64,000 bases of DNA from Alkalibacterium sp034520745 (GCA_034520745.1 JAXHNF010000009.1:33722-97721); one strand, 5' to 3'; shown: positions 49,711-61,068, counted from the first letter of the stretch. Notes: generated by a model from the letters alone, not told the origin. Made by a program: numbers and translations.

Positions 49711-50806
49711 ATGATTATGTTTGATATGTTTGTTGTACTGCTCGTCTGCATCACTACGATGCTGATTTCCCTGATATTGACGCCGATTTTTAAAAAACTG
49801 GCTCTTAGATGGGGGATAATAGACGAGCCTGAGCCGGAAGCTCGAAGGATCCATGAAAAGAGAATGCCGACGATGGGCGGGATAGCCATCTATGTGTCCT
49901 TCTACCTGGCCGTATTTTTTTTGCTGCCTGTTCCTGATAGTCAGCGGATTCCCTTGTTTGCGGCTTCTTCGCTGATCGTCGTAACCGGGGTAGCTGGATG
50001 ACCTGTTCGAATTGTCTCCTTTACTGAAATTGTCCGGAATCGTTGCGGCGGCGAGTCTCATCTATTTCTATGGGGATGTCGCTCTCGAAACGATGACGCT
50101 TCCGGTTATTGGAGTGATTTCATTCGGCTCTCTGCAGTTTCCGCTGACTGTCTTGTGGATCGTTGGCTTAACCAACGCCATCAACCTGATAGACGGTCTG
50201 GACGGCTTGGCCAGCGGAGTATCGATGATCGCACTGACGACGATGGGTGTCATCGGGTTTTTCTTTCTGACGATCGAAGAGGTTTCAGTATCAGTGATGA
50301 TATTTGTACTCGTTGCAGCGATTGCGGGCTTCTGGCCTTATAACTTCCATCCGGCCAGTGTGTTTCTCGGCGATACCGGAGCCTTGTTTCTAGGTTTCAT
50401 GATCGGTGTCTTTTCCCTGCAGGGACTGAAAAATGCCACGCTGATCTCCCTGGTACTGCCTGTTGTCATTTTGGGCATTCCTGTGACTGACACGCTGTTT
50501 GCCATGATCCGGCGGAAAGTGAACAAGCAGTCGATTGTTGCCGCGGATAAAAGTCATATTCACCACCGGCTGATGAGTTTGGGCTTGACTCATAAACAGA
50601 CAGTTCTGGCAATCTACAGTGTTTCTGCAATATTTTCGATCATCGCACTCTTGTATAATTTTTCAACAGTTATTGGTTCGGTCTTTCTGACCCTTTTTGT
50701 CATCATCGGAGTGATTCTGTTCGTGGAAATGATCGGTCTGGTCGGAGAAGACAAACGTCCGATTTTGAATCTGATCAGAAAGTTTGCCAGACTGTTGAAC
50801 AAATAA
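49711..50806 (+). CDS. tagO: Undecaprenyl-phosphate GlcNAc-1-phosphate transferase TagO (frameshifted)
   Basis: About 364 aa, polyprenyl-phosphate glycosyl-1-phosphate transferase family. RRIHEKRMPTMGGIAIYVSF, a DD motif at the indel near 49998 (LDDLFELSP), NAINLIDGLDGLASG, ASVFLGDTGALFLGFM and DKSHIHHRLMSLG are present, with about 11 membrane helices. It starts wall teichoic acid synthesis on the inner face of the membrane. Its neighbours on both sides are LCP ligases that finish the same pathway. Confidence 0.93.
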
Positions 50807-50849
50807 AAGCATCGTCACAAATGTCCGTCATTTGTGCGATGCTTTTATT
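50803..50849. terminator. Bidirectional terminator between tagO and LCP copy 2
   Basis: Near-perfect stem ATAAAAGCATCGTCACAAATG / CATTTGTG-CGATGCTTTTAT with A/T flanks on both strands. Confidence 0.9.
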
Positions 50850-50869
50850 ATTCTTCTATGCTGACTTCT

Positions 50870-51898
50870 TTAAGAAGCGTCTTCCATGTCAGATCCTTTC
50901 TGAGGATCAGTGTCAGTTAAAGAACTGTTCAGTTCAGACTGGATCGCATCGAAACTGGCCGGATCGATTTTGACCAGGTCCATTCCGCGTTCAGTGAAAC
51001 TGGACCATTCAAAAATATGGGTCTGGATCGCAAAGGAGTCGTTGAGTCCGTTCTGCGCTATGGCAGTCATGTCTCGCAGGCGCATGTTTGTTTTCATGTT
51101 ACTGCCGACGGTTTCGGCAATGCCGGTATATTTGGTCACTGAGCCGATATTCAGTGCTTTTTTGATGATCGCTTCGATGATCAGCTGCTGGCGCTCGCCG
51201 CGTTTCACGTCGTTATCGAGTTTACGCGTTCGGGCCAAAGCCAGGGCCTCTTCTCCATTCAGTGTCTGATATCCTTCTTCGAGGACGATAGAACCCATTC
51301 GGTCGTTGGAATCCATTTCCTTGATGGAAACAGGAACATCTATTTCGATCCCGCCGAGTTCGTCGATGATATCCAGAAAGGCAGCAAAATTGAAGGTTGC
51401 ATAGTAATGGATCGGAACGTCCAGCCATCCTTCGACTGTCTCGACCATAGCACTCTCTTCACCGGCCGCATAAGCCGCGTTGATGCGGTCGTATCTGAGT
51501 GTCGTGCCGTCTTTTATGATCGGGACAAAGGTATCTCTGGGGATGGAAACCATGTTCATTTCATGAGTATCCGGATTGAGTGTCGCGTAAATGATCGAGT
51601 CGGCACGTGTTGAGCCGAGCTGGCGGTCTTCATTATTGTCGACGCCTAGAAACAGGAACGATACGGGTTCGTCGATTGGATCCACTTTTTCCACCGGTCC
51701 AGATCTTTCGATCTCGGCAAACGAGGCATTGAGTTCATTTTCCACTGTTGCAAAAAGCTTCGCGAGATAGATCGCTCCAATCAGGATCAGTGTGAAGAGA
51801 GGAATCAGGATACTCAAGATGATGCGCTGGTTTCTTTTCTTCTTTCGGTCAGCTGTCCGCGCGCGTAGCGGGTCAGCCTGTTTTTTATGATAAGACAA
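50870..51898 (-). CDS. LytR-CpsA-Psr (LCP) family wall polymer ligase, copy 2
   Basis: Intact, 342 aa. A basic N-terminus, a membrane helix (IILSILIPLFTLILIGAIYL), then SFLFLGVDNNEDRQLGSTRA, MVSIPRDTFVPI and GEEALALARTRKLDNDVKRG with RQQLIIEAI. It starts at TTG 51898 with AAAGGAG 8 bases upstream. It differs in sequence from the copy at 48543, so the two probably handle different polymers or conditions rather than being a recent duplication. Confidence 0.92.
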   Translation of the reverse strand: MSYHKKQADPLRARTADRKKKRNQRIILSILIPLFTLILIGAIYLAKLFATVENELNASFAEIERSGPVEKVDPIDEPVSFLFLGVDNNEDRQLGSTRADSIIYATLNPDTHEMNMVSIPRDTFVPIIKDGTTLRYDRINAAYAAGEESAMVETVEGWLDVPIHYYATFNFAAFLDIIDELGGIEIDVPVSIKEMDSNDRMGSIVLEEGYQTLNGEEALALARTRKLDNDVKRGERQQLIIEAIIKKALNIGSVTKYTGIAETVGSNMKTNMRLRDMTAIAQNGLNDSFAIQTHIFEWSSFTERGMDLVKIDPASFDAIQSELNSSLTDTDPQKGSDMEDAS

Positions 51899-52054
51899 AT
51901 GAGTTGCTCCTTTGATTTAAGTTCAAAACATAAATTCAGTCATCCCTATTATTATGCTAAATGCCACCTTTGTCAATGCAAGGTAAGAATCGCGTGAGTC
52001 TGAAGATCAACCGGCAGGACCAGCCGGGACAAGCGACTACTTTAAATCAGGTGA

Positions 52055-52689
52055 TTAAATGTCTACAGGCACTTCGATCCATGCTCGTGCCCCTTCTTCT
52101 AAAGCCACGTTTCCGCTTGTCCAGTCGACCATCTCTTTTTTGAAAGGATCGACTTGTTCAACAGGGATCAGACAATGAAACGTCACTTCGGCCTGGTAAT
52201 CGGTGGAATGGACAGTATAGGCGGATTCTTCGAGCTGATTCTGAAGTCGGCCGCTCACGTGATAGGAAACAGTGAGAGAGACAAACTGCTGCAGCTGTTT
52301 CTCAACGATGCCGATGTGGTTCAAAGCTTCACTGACGGCTGAACCGTAAGCGCGTATAAGCCCGCCGGCACCCAATTTCGTCCCGCCAAAGTACCGGGTC
52401 ACGACGGCGGTGACGTTCTGCAGGTCTCTTTTTTCAGCACTTCCAGAATCGGCACGCCAGCTGTGCCGCTGGGTTCCCCGTCATCTGAAGCACGCTGAAA
52501 TTGATTTCCCTCACCGATAAGATAGGCATGACAATTGTGACTGGCTTTCCAGTATTCTTTTTTGATGCTATTGATGAAGTCCGAAGCTTCCTCCTCAGTT
52601 TCAGTCCGTTTAAGTGTACAGATAAAACGTGATTTTTTTATGACTATTTCGTGCGAGCCATCTTCTTTAATTGTTCGATAATTTTTCAT
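52055..52689 (-). CDS. yigZ: YigZ/IMPACT family protein (frameshifted)
   Basis: About 211 aa. KKSRFICTLKRTETEEEASD, HNCHAYLIGEGNQFQRASDD, GEPSGTAGVPILEVL and VTRYFGGTKLGAGGLIRAYG are the UPF0029/IMPACT signature. The C-terminal DUF1949 domain follows. An indel near 52415 lies before VTAVVTRYFGG. It is divergent from degV, as often seen next to comF genes in Firmicutes. The molecular role is not clear; the fold binds nucleic acids. Confidence 0.9.
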
Positions 52690-52791
52690 TTTTTAGTCCC
52701 TTTCAATTAGTCGTGAAGTTGGTGTATAATGGGAATCATGCTATAGTAAAAGTGTCTACCAGATCAATTGATGAGAAAGTGAGGTGAAAAA

Positions 52792-53650
52792 ATGCGTATA
52801 GCTATTGTAACAGATAGTACAGCCTACTTAAATAAAGAAGAATATGAACAGGACGATCTTTACTTTGTCCCATTGTCTGTGATCTTTAAAAATGAAGTGT
52901 TTAAAGAAGAAGTGGATATTACATCCGACGACTTTTTTGAAAAAGTCAGGGATTCTCAGCAGCTCCCGACAAGTTCACAGCCGACAGTCGGTGAACTGAC
53001 GGAACTTTATCAGAAACTGAAGAATGATTATGATGAGGTGATCAGCATCCATTTATCAAGCCGTATCTCCGGAACTTTTCAGAATGCCTACAGTATCGCC
53101 CAATCTATTGATGGGATCAAAGTGTATCCCTACGACTCCGAATTTGCAGGTGCCGGACAGGCCTTTTTAGTCAGAGCTGCAGCAAAACTGGCTAAAGAAA
53201 AGCAGTCTGTCAGTGAGATCATCAGTCAGCTGGACAAGATGAAAAAAGAGATCGAGATCTACTTTATTGTCGACGACCTGACCAATCTGATCAGAAGGCG
53301 GACGTTTGTCCAGGGCAGCTGGGGGAGTCGCAACGGCTTTGAAAATCAAGCCTGTTCTGACTTTCAGAGCGGGAGAGATCGTTGCTTATGATAAAATCAG
53401 GACAAAGAAAAAAGCCCTGAAACGGATCGAAGCTCTGCTTGAAGAATCAGTCAGGGAGAAAGACTACCCGATCGTCGCGACCATTGTTCATGCTTATTGT
53501 GAGGAGGAAGCTCAGGTTTTCAAAGAGCAAATGGAAGCAAAGTTTCCCACTGTCAGATTCACGTCCAGTTTTTTAGGGCCCGTCGTCGGTGTGCACACAG
53601 GTGAAGGTGCCATCGGGATGTCATGGACGATCGATATCAGCAGATTATAA
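52792..53650 (+). CDS. DegV-family fatty-acid-binding protein (frameshifted)
   Basis: About 286 aa. IAIVTDSTAYLNKEEYEQDD, LPTSSQPTVGEL (the serine that binds the carboxylate) and SIHLSSRISGTFQNAYSIA are DegV hallmarks. An indel near 53315 precedes a C-terminal half with FLGPVVGVHTGEGAIGMSW. DegV/FakB proteins present fatty acids to the kinase FakA; whether this is an FakB cannot be told. The gene stands before comFA as in Bacillus. Confidence 0.9.
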
Positions 53651-53677
53651 CAAGCCATTATAAATACTATTTATGCA

Positions 53678-53705
53678 AGCATCAGTTAACTGGTGCTTTT
53701 TTTTT
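53678..53705 (+). terminator. Terminator of the degV gene
   Basis: Stem AAGCATCAGTT / AACTGGTGCTT with a run of about ten T. Confidence 0.85.
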
Positions 53706-53775
53706 GCAGAAAAAATCAGTTTTCGATTTTTTGGGTAATATTAATAGTACCTGATAAATGAAGGAATGAAGCTGA

Positions 53776-55126
53776 ATGAGTGACTGTTCATTGCTGTACG
53801 GAAGAAGCCTGTTAAAAGAAGAGGTCGATGTCAGACTGATCAGGGAGAAGGAAGATCTAATCCGGATAAAACCTGCTTTCACGACTGTGGAAGGCAAAAA
53901 AGTCTGCAGCCGGTGTTCAGCCGTACCCGATCTGTCCAGAGCGTATCCATGTACCTGCGGCGGGAACTGTTTATACTGCAGAGAATGTATCAACCTGGGA
54001 AAAGTAAGAGAGTGCGGGCGGTTTTATTCGATCACTGAGCCCAATCGGTTCGATCGGCATGCCAGACCGTATTTAAAATGGAGGGGCACGCTGTCCGAGC
54101 AGCAGAAAGAGGCTTCGGACGCCATAACCGAAAGCGTCAGGAATAACAAGGAACTGCTTGTGTGGGCCGTTGCCGGAGCAGGGAAGACAGAGATGCTGTT
54201 CAAGGCTCTGGCGGATGCCCTGGAAGCAGGTAAGCGGGTCTGCATCACCTCGCCACGCATCGATGTCTGTCTGGAACTGGCTCCCCGTATACAGGAGTCA
54301 TTTCCGACTGTTCCGATGGCCGTTTTGTACGGCGGTGCAGAAGAAAGTTATGTCTACACGCAGCTTGTCATAGCGACGACCCATCAGCTCTACCGGTTTG
54401 AAGAAGCCTTTGATGTCCTGATCATCGATGAAGTGGACGCCTTCCCGTTTCATATGAATGCAGCCCTGCTTTTTGCTGCAGAAAAAGCGCGAAAGAAACG
54501 CTCGAGTCGGATCTGTCTGACAGCGACGCCTGACCAGTCTATGCAGAAGAGGGTAAGAAAAGGTAAGTTGGAGGCCGTGATATTGCCGGCCCGCTATCAC
54601 GGTCACGCTCTGCCAGTACCCAAAGCAGTGTTTCACGGGGAGTGATCTGATCACAAAGAAAAGTCTCAGGCGCTCCCGTCTGATCCGTCACATGAAAGAA
54701 CTGACTGAAAAGAAAAAACGTTTCCTTCTGTTCATTCCGACGATCGAACGGATGGAGAAACTGGAGCCGGTGTTCAGAGAGGTTTTTAAATCCGCTTCTT
54801 TTGCGTGTGTCCATTCAAAGGACCCTGAGCGAAGAGAGAAGGTGCTCAGCATGCGGAACGGGAAACTGGATTTTCTGATCACAACGACCATTCTCGAACG
54901 TGGGGTAACATTCGAAAATATCGACGTACTGATCTGGCAGTCGGATCATCAGGTGTTCACCGAAGCAGCTCTGGTGCAGATTTCAGGCAGGGCCGGGAGA
55001 GCGAAAAATCATCCGACAGGGAATGTGACTTTTTATCATCAGGGGTGGACACGAGCAATGAAACGGGCCGTGAAACAGATCCGTAAAATGAATCAGCTGG
55101 CACAGGAAAGGGGGCTGATCCAGTGA
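53776..55126 (+). CDS. comFA: DNA-uptake helicase ComFA (frameshifted)
   Basis: About 450 aa. The N-terminal zinc cluster has CSRC, CTC, CLYC pairs. Walker A is WAVAGAGKTEMLF, Walker B-type IIDEVDAFPF, motif III LTATPD and motif VI SGRAGRAKNHP. An indel near 54640 lies between the two RecA-like domains. ComFA drives single-strand DNA into the cell during natural transformation. comFC overlaps its end by 4 bases. Confidence 0.93.
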
Positions 55127-55815
55127 GACAGTGCCTATGGTGTGAAGAACCCGTTACTGAAGTCTTCACTTTCTCCCGCCTTATCTATCAGAACCCTTCT
55201 TCAGAGAGACTATGCACACGCTGTTCTCGTCAGCTGGCTCCTGTCGCTGACGAAACCGAAAAATGTATCTGCTGTAAGAAAAGGTCAGTGAAGAAATTGT
55301 GTAATGACTGCAGTGAATGGAAGGTGCTTTACCCTGATTATGATTTTAGACATGAAAGCCTGTATTACTACAATGACTTTGCTGGGGAAATTCTGAAAAA
55401 ATACAAAATAGCGGGAGACTGTGAACTGTCACTGCTGTTTGCCGGTGATCTTCAGGAATACTTCAGCCATTTCCCGCAGAACTCACTGATCATACCCATT
55501 CCAGTCAGTGCGGCTAGTCACTTGAAGAGAGGGTTCAATCAGGTTGAAATCCTTCTGGAAAATGCTGGAATAAACTTCTCGAGCAGCCTGGAAAACGTCG
55601 GGTGTGGAGAGAAGCAGTTGAAAAAGAACCGGGAGGAAAGAATGAAAACAGTGCAGCCATTCCGGGTGAAGCCTGATTTTGAAGAACAGATACACGGCAG
55701 ATCTGTAGTGCTCGTTGATGATCTGTACACGACGGGACGGACGCTGTTCCATGCAGCGGATGCACTCAAAGCGCTCTCACCTTCGAGTGTTCAGTCTTTT
55801 TCTTTATTCAGATAA
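55123..55815 (+). CDS. comFC: ComFC/GntX phosphoribosyltransferase-like competence protein
   Basis: Intact, 230 aa. A zinc-binding N-terminus (CLWCEEPV, CTRCSRQL, CICCKKR) and a C-terminal PRT fold with VVLVDDLYTTGRTLFHAADA. It overlaps comFA by 4 bases. Needed with ComFA for DNA uptake; the exact chemistry is not known. Confidence 0.93.
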   Translation: MRQCLWCEEPVTEVFTFSRLIYQNPSSERLCTRCSRQLAPVADETEKCICCKKRSVKKLCNDCSEWKVLYPDYDFRHESLYYYNDFAGEILKKYKIAGDCELSLLFAGDLQEYFSHFPQNSLIIPIPVSAASHLKRGFNQVEILLENAGINFSSSLENVGCGEKQLKKNREERMKTVQPFRVKPDFEEQIHGRSVVLVDDLYTTGRTLFHAADALKALSPSSVQSFSLFR

Positions 55816-55966
55816 TTAAATGGGCTTATAAAAGTGTACTTTCATTGAGAAAGGAACCGCTGTCATGTATAATTGAACTTAAGCAAAGATAATCATTTTG
55901 CTTGGAGATGGTCAGGGTCAATGTGTTATGATCAAGACTATACTAGATTTGGAAGGGTGAAGTATT

Positions 55967-56536
55967 ATGCTTAGATACAATGTTAGAGGAGAAAACATTG
56001 AGGTGACTCAAGCCATAAGAGAGTACGTCGAGAAGAAAGTCAGCAAGATCGAAAAATACTTTAATGATGTGCCGGAAGCCAATGCGCACGTCAATCTGAA
56101 GACATACTCTGACAAAACGGCTAAAGTCGAAGTCACTATTCCACTCCCATACGTGGTTTTACGTGCGGAGGAAACTTCCCCAGATTTATACGGAAGCGTC
56201 GACTTAGTTGTCGATAAACTCGAACGTCAAATGAGAAAATATAAAACAAAAATCAACCGCAAGAACCGTCGCTCGCAGGGTGTCGATGCGCCTGAACCTG
56301 TCGATTCAGATTTATGGGCAGACCTGAACATTGAAGGTGATGAGGATGAAGAACTGAGTGCAGCGATCGTCCGCACCAAGCGTTTGAGCCTGAAACCGAT
56401 GGATGCTGAAGAGGCTGTTCTTCAGATGGACATGCTCGGACACAACTTCTTTATCTTTGAAGATGCCGACACGAATGGTACAAGCATCGTTTACAAACGT
56501 AACGACGGAAAATATGGTCTGATCGAAACAGATTAA
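55967..56536 (+). CDS. hpf: Ribosome hibernation promoting factor, long form
   Basis: Intact, 189 aa. The N-terminal HPF/YfiA domain (RGENIEVTQAIREYVEKKVS, PYVVLRAEETSPDLYGSVDL) is followed by a linker and the C-terminal dimerisation domain (RTKRLSLKPMDAEEAVLQMD, GHNFFIFEDADTNG). The long form makes 100S ribosome dimers in stationary phase. GAAGGGTG precedes the ATG. Its place before secA is typical. Confidence 0.95.
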   Translation: MLRYNVRGENIEVTQAIREYVEKKVSKIEKYFNDVPEANAHVNLKTYSDKTAKVEVTIPLPYVVLRAEETSPDLYGSVDLVVDKLERQMRKYKTKINRKNRRSQGVDAPEPVDSDLWADLNIEGDEDEELSAAIVRTKRLSLKPMDAEEAVLQMDMLGHNFFIFEDADTNGTSIVYKRNDGKYGLIETD

Positions 56537-56580
56537 CGATCAGTTTGTACTGTAAGAAATATTAATTCAATAACTAATAA

Positions 56581-56616
56581 GAGGAAGCCGCCTGGTCTTA
56601 AGAGCGGCTTCCTTTT
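56581..56616 (+). terminator. Terminator of hpf
   Basis: Stem GAGGAAGCCGC / GCGGCTTCCT with a T5 tail. Confidence 0.9.
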
Positions 56617-57012
56617 TAGTATAGCATTGACCCGCTGGTTAGTTATCAGGGGTGAGCAGAAGGCGACTGGTGTTCGCAGGAGTTCACAAAAGAAAGACAT
56701 TCTATAACTCAAAAGTCAGCTGATGCTGAGCTGCTCAAAACAGCTCTGATTTACCCGCTTTCTTGGACAGCGACTGATTTCTCAAAATGTGAACGGATAC
56801 ATCGGTGAGATCAGGACACATCATGTCAAAATCAAACAGGTCCTCTAAATACAGGATGTCTTTTCTGACAGAGACAGACTAAGCCGGTAAAATCTCAGTA
56901 TATATGTATTGTGAGACCTTTTAATTGCCCTTTAATAATGGTATGATAATACAGTATGAGAAAAGCGGGAAGTATAGTATTAGAAATGAAACAATAGAGG
57001 AGATTTACATTC
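56617..57012. other. Intergenic region between hpf and secA
   Basis: About 400 bases without a supported gene. A possible secA promoter is TTGCCC (about 56927) with TAATAC 16 bases on. On the minus strand a 46-codon stretch (DILYLEDLFDFDMMCPDLTD inside) is open from about 56880 to 56742 but has a stop and no start before it; it could be a gene remnant. Confidence 0.4.
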
Positions 57013-59478
57013 ATGGCTCATTTATTAAAACGCATATTTGAAAACGATAAAAAAGTACTGAAACGATACGGCAGAATAGCTGATAAAATCGATGCACTGG
57101 GTGCTGAAATGGAAGCTTTGTCAGATGATGAACTGAAAGCAAAAACAGTCGAATTCAAGAACCGTTATACAAAGGGCGAGACACTTGACGATCTGCTCGT
57201 GGAAGCTTTTGCGACAGTAAGAGAGGCGGCGCGCCGCGTGCTGGGACTTTATCCATTCAGAGTCCAGCTGATGGGGGGCATTTCTCTTCACGAAGGAAAT
57301 ATCTCCGAGATGAAAACAGGTGAAGGTAAGACGCTTACAGCCACTATGCCAGTTTATCTGAATGCGATCGCCGGCGAAGGCGCTCATGTGGTCACGGTCA
57401 ATGATTACCTGGCTACACGTGATGCGGAAGAAATGGGCGAACTGTACAGATGGATGGGTCTGACCGTTGGGTTGAACCTTAATGCCAAGACATCTGCAGA
57501 AAAAAGGGAAGCGTATCTCTGTGACATCACTTATTCAACGAATAATGAGCTGGGATTTGATTACCTTAGAGACAACATGGTCGTTTATAAAGAACAGATG
57601 GTTCAGCGTCCGCTGAACTTTGCGATTCTGGATGAGGTCGACTCGATCCTGATCGATGAAGCCCGTACACCATTGATCATTTCCGGACAGGCCAACAAAT
57701 CCACATCTTTCTATACACGCTGTGACTTCTTCGTCAAAGGACTGAAACAAGAAGAAGACTATACGATCGATCTGGCAGTCCAAATCGATCTCGCTGACTG
57801 AAGAAGGTATCGAAAAAGCAGAGCGCACGTTCCACGTGTCGAACTTATACGACATTGAAAACCAGGCGCTCGTACATCACCTGGACCAGTCTTTGCGTGC
57901 GAACTACATCATGCTGCTTGATATCGATTATGTGGTGGATGACAATGCAGTGAAGATCGTTGACCAGTTTACCGGACGCATCATGGAAGGCCGCCGCTAC
58001 TCCGACGGTCTGCATCAGGCGATCGAAGCCAAAGAGAATGTCGAGATCCAGAAGGAATCGAAAACGATGGCAACGATCACGTTCCAGAACTACTTCCGTA
58101 TGTACAAAAAATTGTCAGGGATGACAGGTACAGCTAAAACGGAAGAAGAAGAATTCAGAGAAATTTATAATATGAATGTTATTGCCATTCCGACCAACCG
58201 TCCGCTGATCCGTGATGACCGTGATGATCTGCTTTATCCGACGCTTGAGAGCAAGTTCAATGCAGTGGTTGAAGATATCAGAGAACGTCACGCAAAAGGG
58301 CAGCCGATCCTGGTCGGTACTGTAGCTGTTGAAACGTCTGAACTGATCAGTGATCTGCTTAAAAAAGAAGGCATCCCGCATGAAGTGCTGAATGCCAAAA
58401 ACCACTTCCGTGAAGCGGAAATCGTCATAAATGCCGGACAGCCCGGTGCAGTCAACGATCGCGACGAACATGGCCGGACGAGGAACGGACATCAAGTTAG
58501 GCCCCGGCGTCAAAGAAGCCGGCGGACTTGCGGTCATCGGTACTGAACGTCACGAATCCAGACGTATCGATAATCAGCTGCGAGGCCGTTCCGGTCGTCA
58601 GGGAGATCCTGGTGTATCTCAGTTCTATCTTTCTCTTGAAGATGATCTGATGAAACGCTTTGGTTCCGAACGTATCCGAATGGTCCTGGAACAGCTTAAA
58701 ATCGCTGAAGATGATGCTGTGATCCAAAGCCGCATGATCAGTCGCCAGGTGGAATCTGCTCAGAAGCGAGTGGAAGGTAACAACTATGACACACGACGTA
58801 ACGTACTGAAGTACGACGATGTCATGCGTGAACAGCGTGAAGTCATTTATACCCAGCGTCAGGAAGTTATTTTGGAAAATGATTCACTGAATTATGTCAG
58901 TGTTCCTATGATCAAGCGGACGATCGAACGTTATGTCCAGTTGAATACTCAGCAGGAAGACCGTTCGAAATGGAATCTGGAACATATCGAAGACTTTGCC
59001 CACACAACGCTTGTTCATCCGGAAGATTTGTCTGTGGAAGACTTGAAAGGCAAATCAGCTGATCAGATCGAAAAACTTCTGATCGACCTGTCGCTTGCCA
59101 ATTATGAAGAGAAAACCTCTCAATTGAACGGTAAAGAACAAGTACTGGAATTCGAAAAAGTCGTTATCCTCCGTATCGTGGACAGCAAATGGACGGATCA
59201 TATCGATCAGATGGATCAGCTCCGGCAGGGGATCGGCCTGCGTTCGTACGGACAGTTCAATCCGCTGACATGAATATCAGCAGGAAGGTTTCAAACTGTT
59301 TGAAGAAATGATCGGCGAAATCGAGTACGACGTGACGCGTTTGCTGATGAAATCTCAGATCAGACAGAACCTGAAACGTGAACAGGCAACACCAGCCGGC
59401 AATAAAAAGCAGTCACGCAAGCAGGCTGAAAAGCCGTCTTACTCGCATGACGAAGAAACACATACACGAATGGGATAA
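57013..59478 (+). CDS. secA: Preprotein translocase ATPase SecA (frameshifted)
   Basis: About 820 aa when repaired. SEMKTGEGKTLTATMPVYLN (Walker A), LDEVDSILIDEARTPLIISG (DEVD box), KLSGMTGTAKTEEEEF and RGRSGRQGDPGVSQFYLSLE are all present. Indels near 57775, 58435 and 59272 break the frame. It powers Sec protein export. The C-terminus ends KQAEKPSYSHDEETHTRMG without the usual zinc-binding CxCGSGKKYKxC tail; no such sequence follows in any frame before the next gene. Confidence 0.95.
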
Positions 59479-59488
59479 TAGGAACCTG

Positions 59489-59519
59489 AAAAGGAGCAGA
59501 TGATCTGTCTGTTCCTTTT
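59489..59519 (+). terminator. Hairpin after secA
   Basis: Stem AAGGAGCAGAT / ATCTGTCTGTTCCTT (loose) followed by TTC; weak and close to the prfB start, so read-through is likely. Confidence 0.5.
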
Positions 59520-59546
59520 CATCTATGTATAAATGGAGGAAAAAAT

Positions 59547-60652
59547 ATGGAAATAAGCGAAATGACAAACAAATTAAATGAAGCGAAACGCAAGGTCGAA
59601 GACTTCAGGGGGTCTCTTTGACTTAGAAAAAATGGAAACAGATATTGCTGAATTCGATCACATGATGGCAGACCCCACGTTTTGGGATGACCAGGAAAAA
59701 GCTCAGAAAGTGATCAAAGAAGCCAATGAAAAAAAAGACGTGTATCAGACATTTAACAGCATGGAAGAATCGATAGAAGAGATCGTGATCTTACTCGATA
59801 TGCTGAGAGACGAAGATGACGAAGAGATACGGGCTGAAATAGAAAGCGAATTAAAACAGCTGGAAGAGGTCATCAATCAGTTCGAGCTGGATATGCTCTT
59901 AAGTGAACCGTACGACAAAAATAATGCTATTTTAGAGATACATCCGGGAGCGGGCGGCACCGAGTCTCAGGACTGGGGGGAAATGCTCTACCGCATGTAT
60001 ACACGCTGGGTAGACAGTAAAGGCTTGTCCTACGAAGTCCTCGATTATCAGAGTGGTGATGAGGCAGGGATCAAGAGTGTGACGATACTGGTCAAGGGCA
60101 CCAATGCTTATGGACTCTTGAAAGCAGAAAAAGGCGTCCACCGGCTCGTTCGTATTTCTCCTTTTGATTCCAAGCGGAAGACGGCACACATCATTCGTTT
60201 CGATCGATGTTATTCCGGAAATCAATGATGAAATCAGCATCGATATCAATCCTGATGAAATACGTATCGACACCTTCCGGGCTAGTGGTGCCGGGGGTCA
60301 GCACGTCAACAAAACAGATTCAGCAGTCCGCATCACGCATAAAGAAACAGGTCTCGTGACGTCCAGTCAGGCCGGACGCTCACAGACGGCGAACAAGGAA
60401 CAGGCGATGAACATGCTGAAAGCTAAACTGTATCAGAAAGAGCTCGAGGAAAAACAGCAGGAGATGGCGGAGATCAGAGGCGAACAAATGGAAATCGGCT
60501 GGGGCTCTCAAATCAGATCCTATGTGTTCCATCCCTATTCGATGGTCAAGGATCATCGGACAAATGTTGAATCGGGCAATACAGATGCCGTAATGAACGG
60601 GGATATCGATCTGTTTATCGATGCCTATCTGCGTCTGACGATGAACAGTTAA
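59547..60652 (+). CDS. prfB: Peptide chain release factor 2 (programmed frameshift plus one indel)
   Basis: About 367 aa. The first 24 codons end at an in-frame TGA, with the protein continuing in +1 as D-L-E-K-M; this is the known RF2 autoregulatory frameshift. The stop-codon recognition triplet SPF is in RISPFDSKR and the GGQ motif in FRASGAGGQHVNKTDSAVR. A second break near 60178 is not programmed and looks like a sequencing indel. RF2 releases peptides at UGA and UAA. Confidence 0.95.
59607..59621 (+). promoter_or_regulatory. prfB programmed +1 frameshift site
   Basis: Internal Shine-Dalgarno AGGGGG (59607-59612), a 3-base spacer, slippery CTT (59616-59618) and in-frame TGA followed by C (59619-59622). 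This is the canonical CUU-UGA-C site. Confidence 0.95.
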
Positions 60653-60668
60653 GTACCTATTGCAGTTA

Positions 60669-60700
60669 AAGCAGGCTTCTGGCAACAGAGCCTGCTTTTT
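60669..60700 (+). terminator. Terminator of prfB
   Basis: Stem AAGCAGGCT / AGCCTGCTT with a T5 tail. Confidence 0.9.
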
Positions 60701-61068
60701 CTATACTCAAAGGGATTCTGTCACATTTCAGTCATAAGAAAATGTCTAATCAGAGGCAAATGTAATATTGAACAAAGGGTACGAAGCAGGCAATCAGCAC
60801 AGGGTGATCGGGAGTTGAACACCATGGAACCCACTGGTTAAAACAAACAGAGCAATAAAAGGGGTATAATGACTAAATCGTCATAACCGTTTTGGGTTTT
60901 GTCCCCGGAGGAATGTGGGCGGATACTTTGAAACAGAATTGTAATTTGATTAAAACAGACATTTGTGAAAATGATGATATACTTAATAGGGTAAAAAAAA
61001 GCAAGAGAAATAACAGTACAGGTTGCTTACCAGATCATAAAAACTAGAATAGATAGGTGATATATTTA
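60701..61068. other. Intergenic region between prfB and ftsE
   Basis: About 370 bases without a recognised gene or RNA. A -10 like TATACT near 60988 with a poor -35 could drive ftsEX. In Bacillus a cytochrome or protease gene often lies in this place; no trace of one was seen. Confidence 0.4.

Noticed and set aside
57013..59478. Split or two-gene SecA
   Set aside because: All motifs occur once, in order and without new start signals at the breaks, so one gene with indels is the simpler reading.
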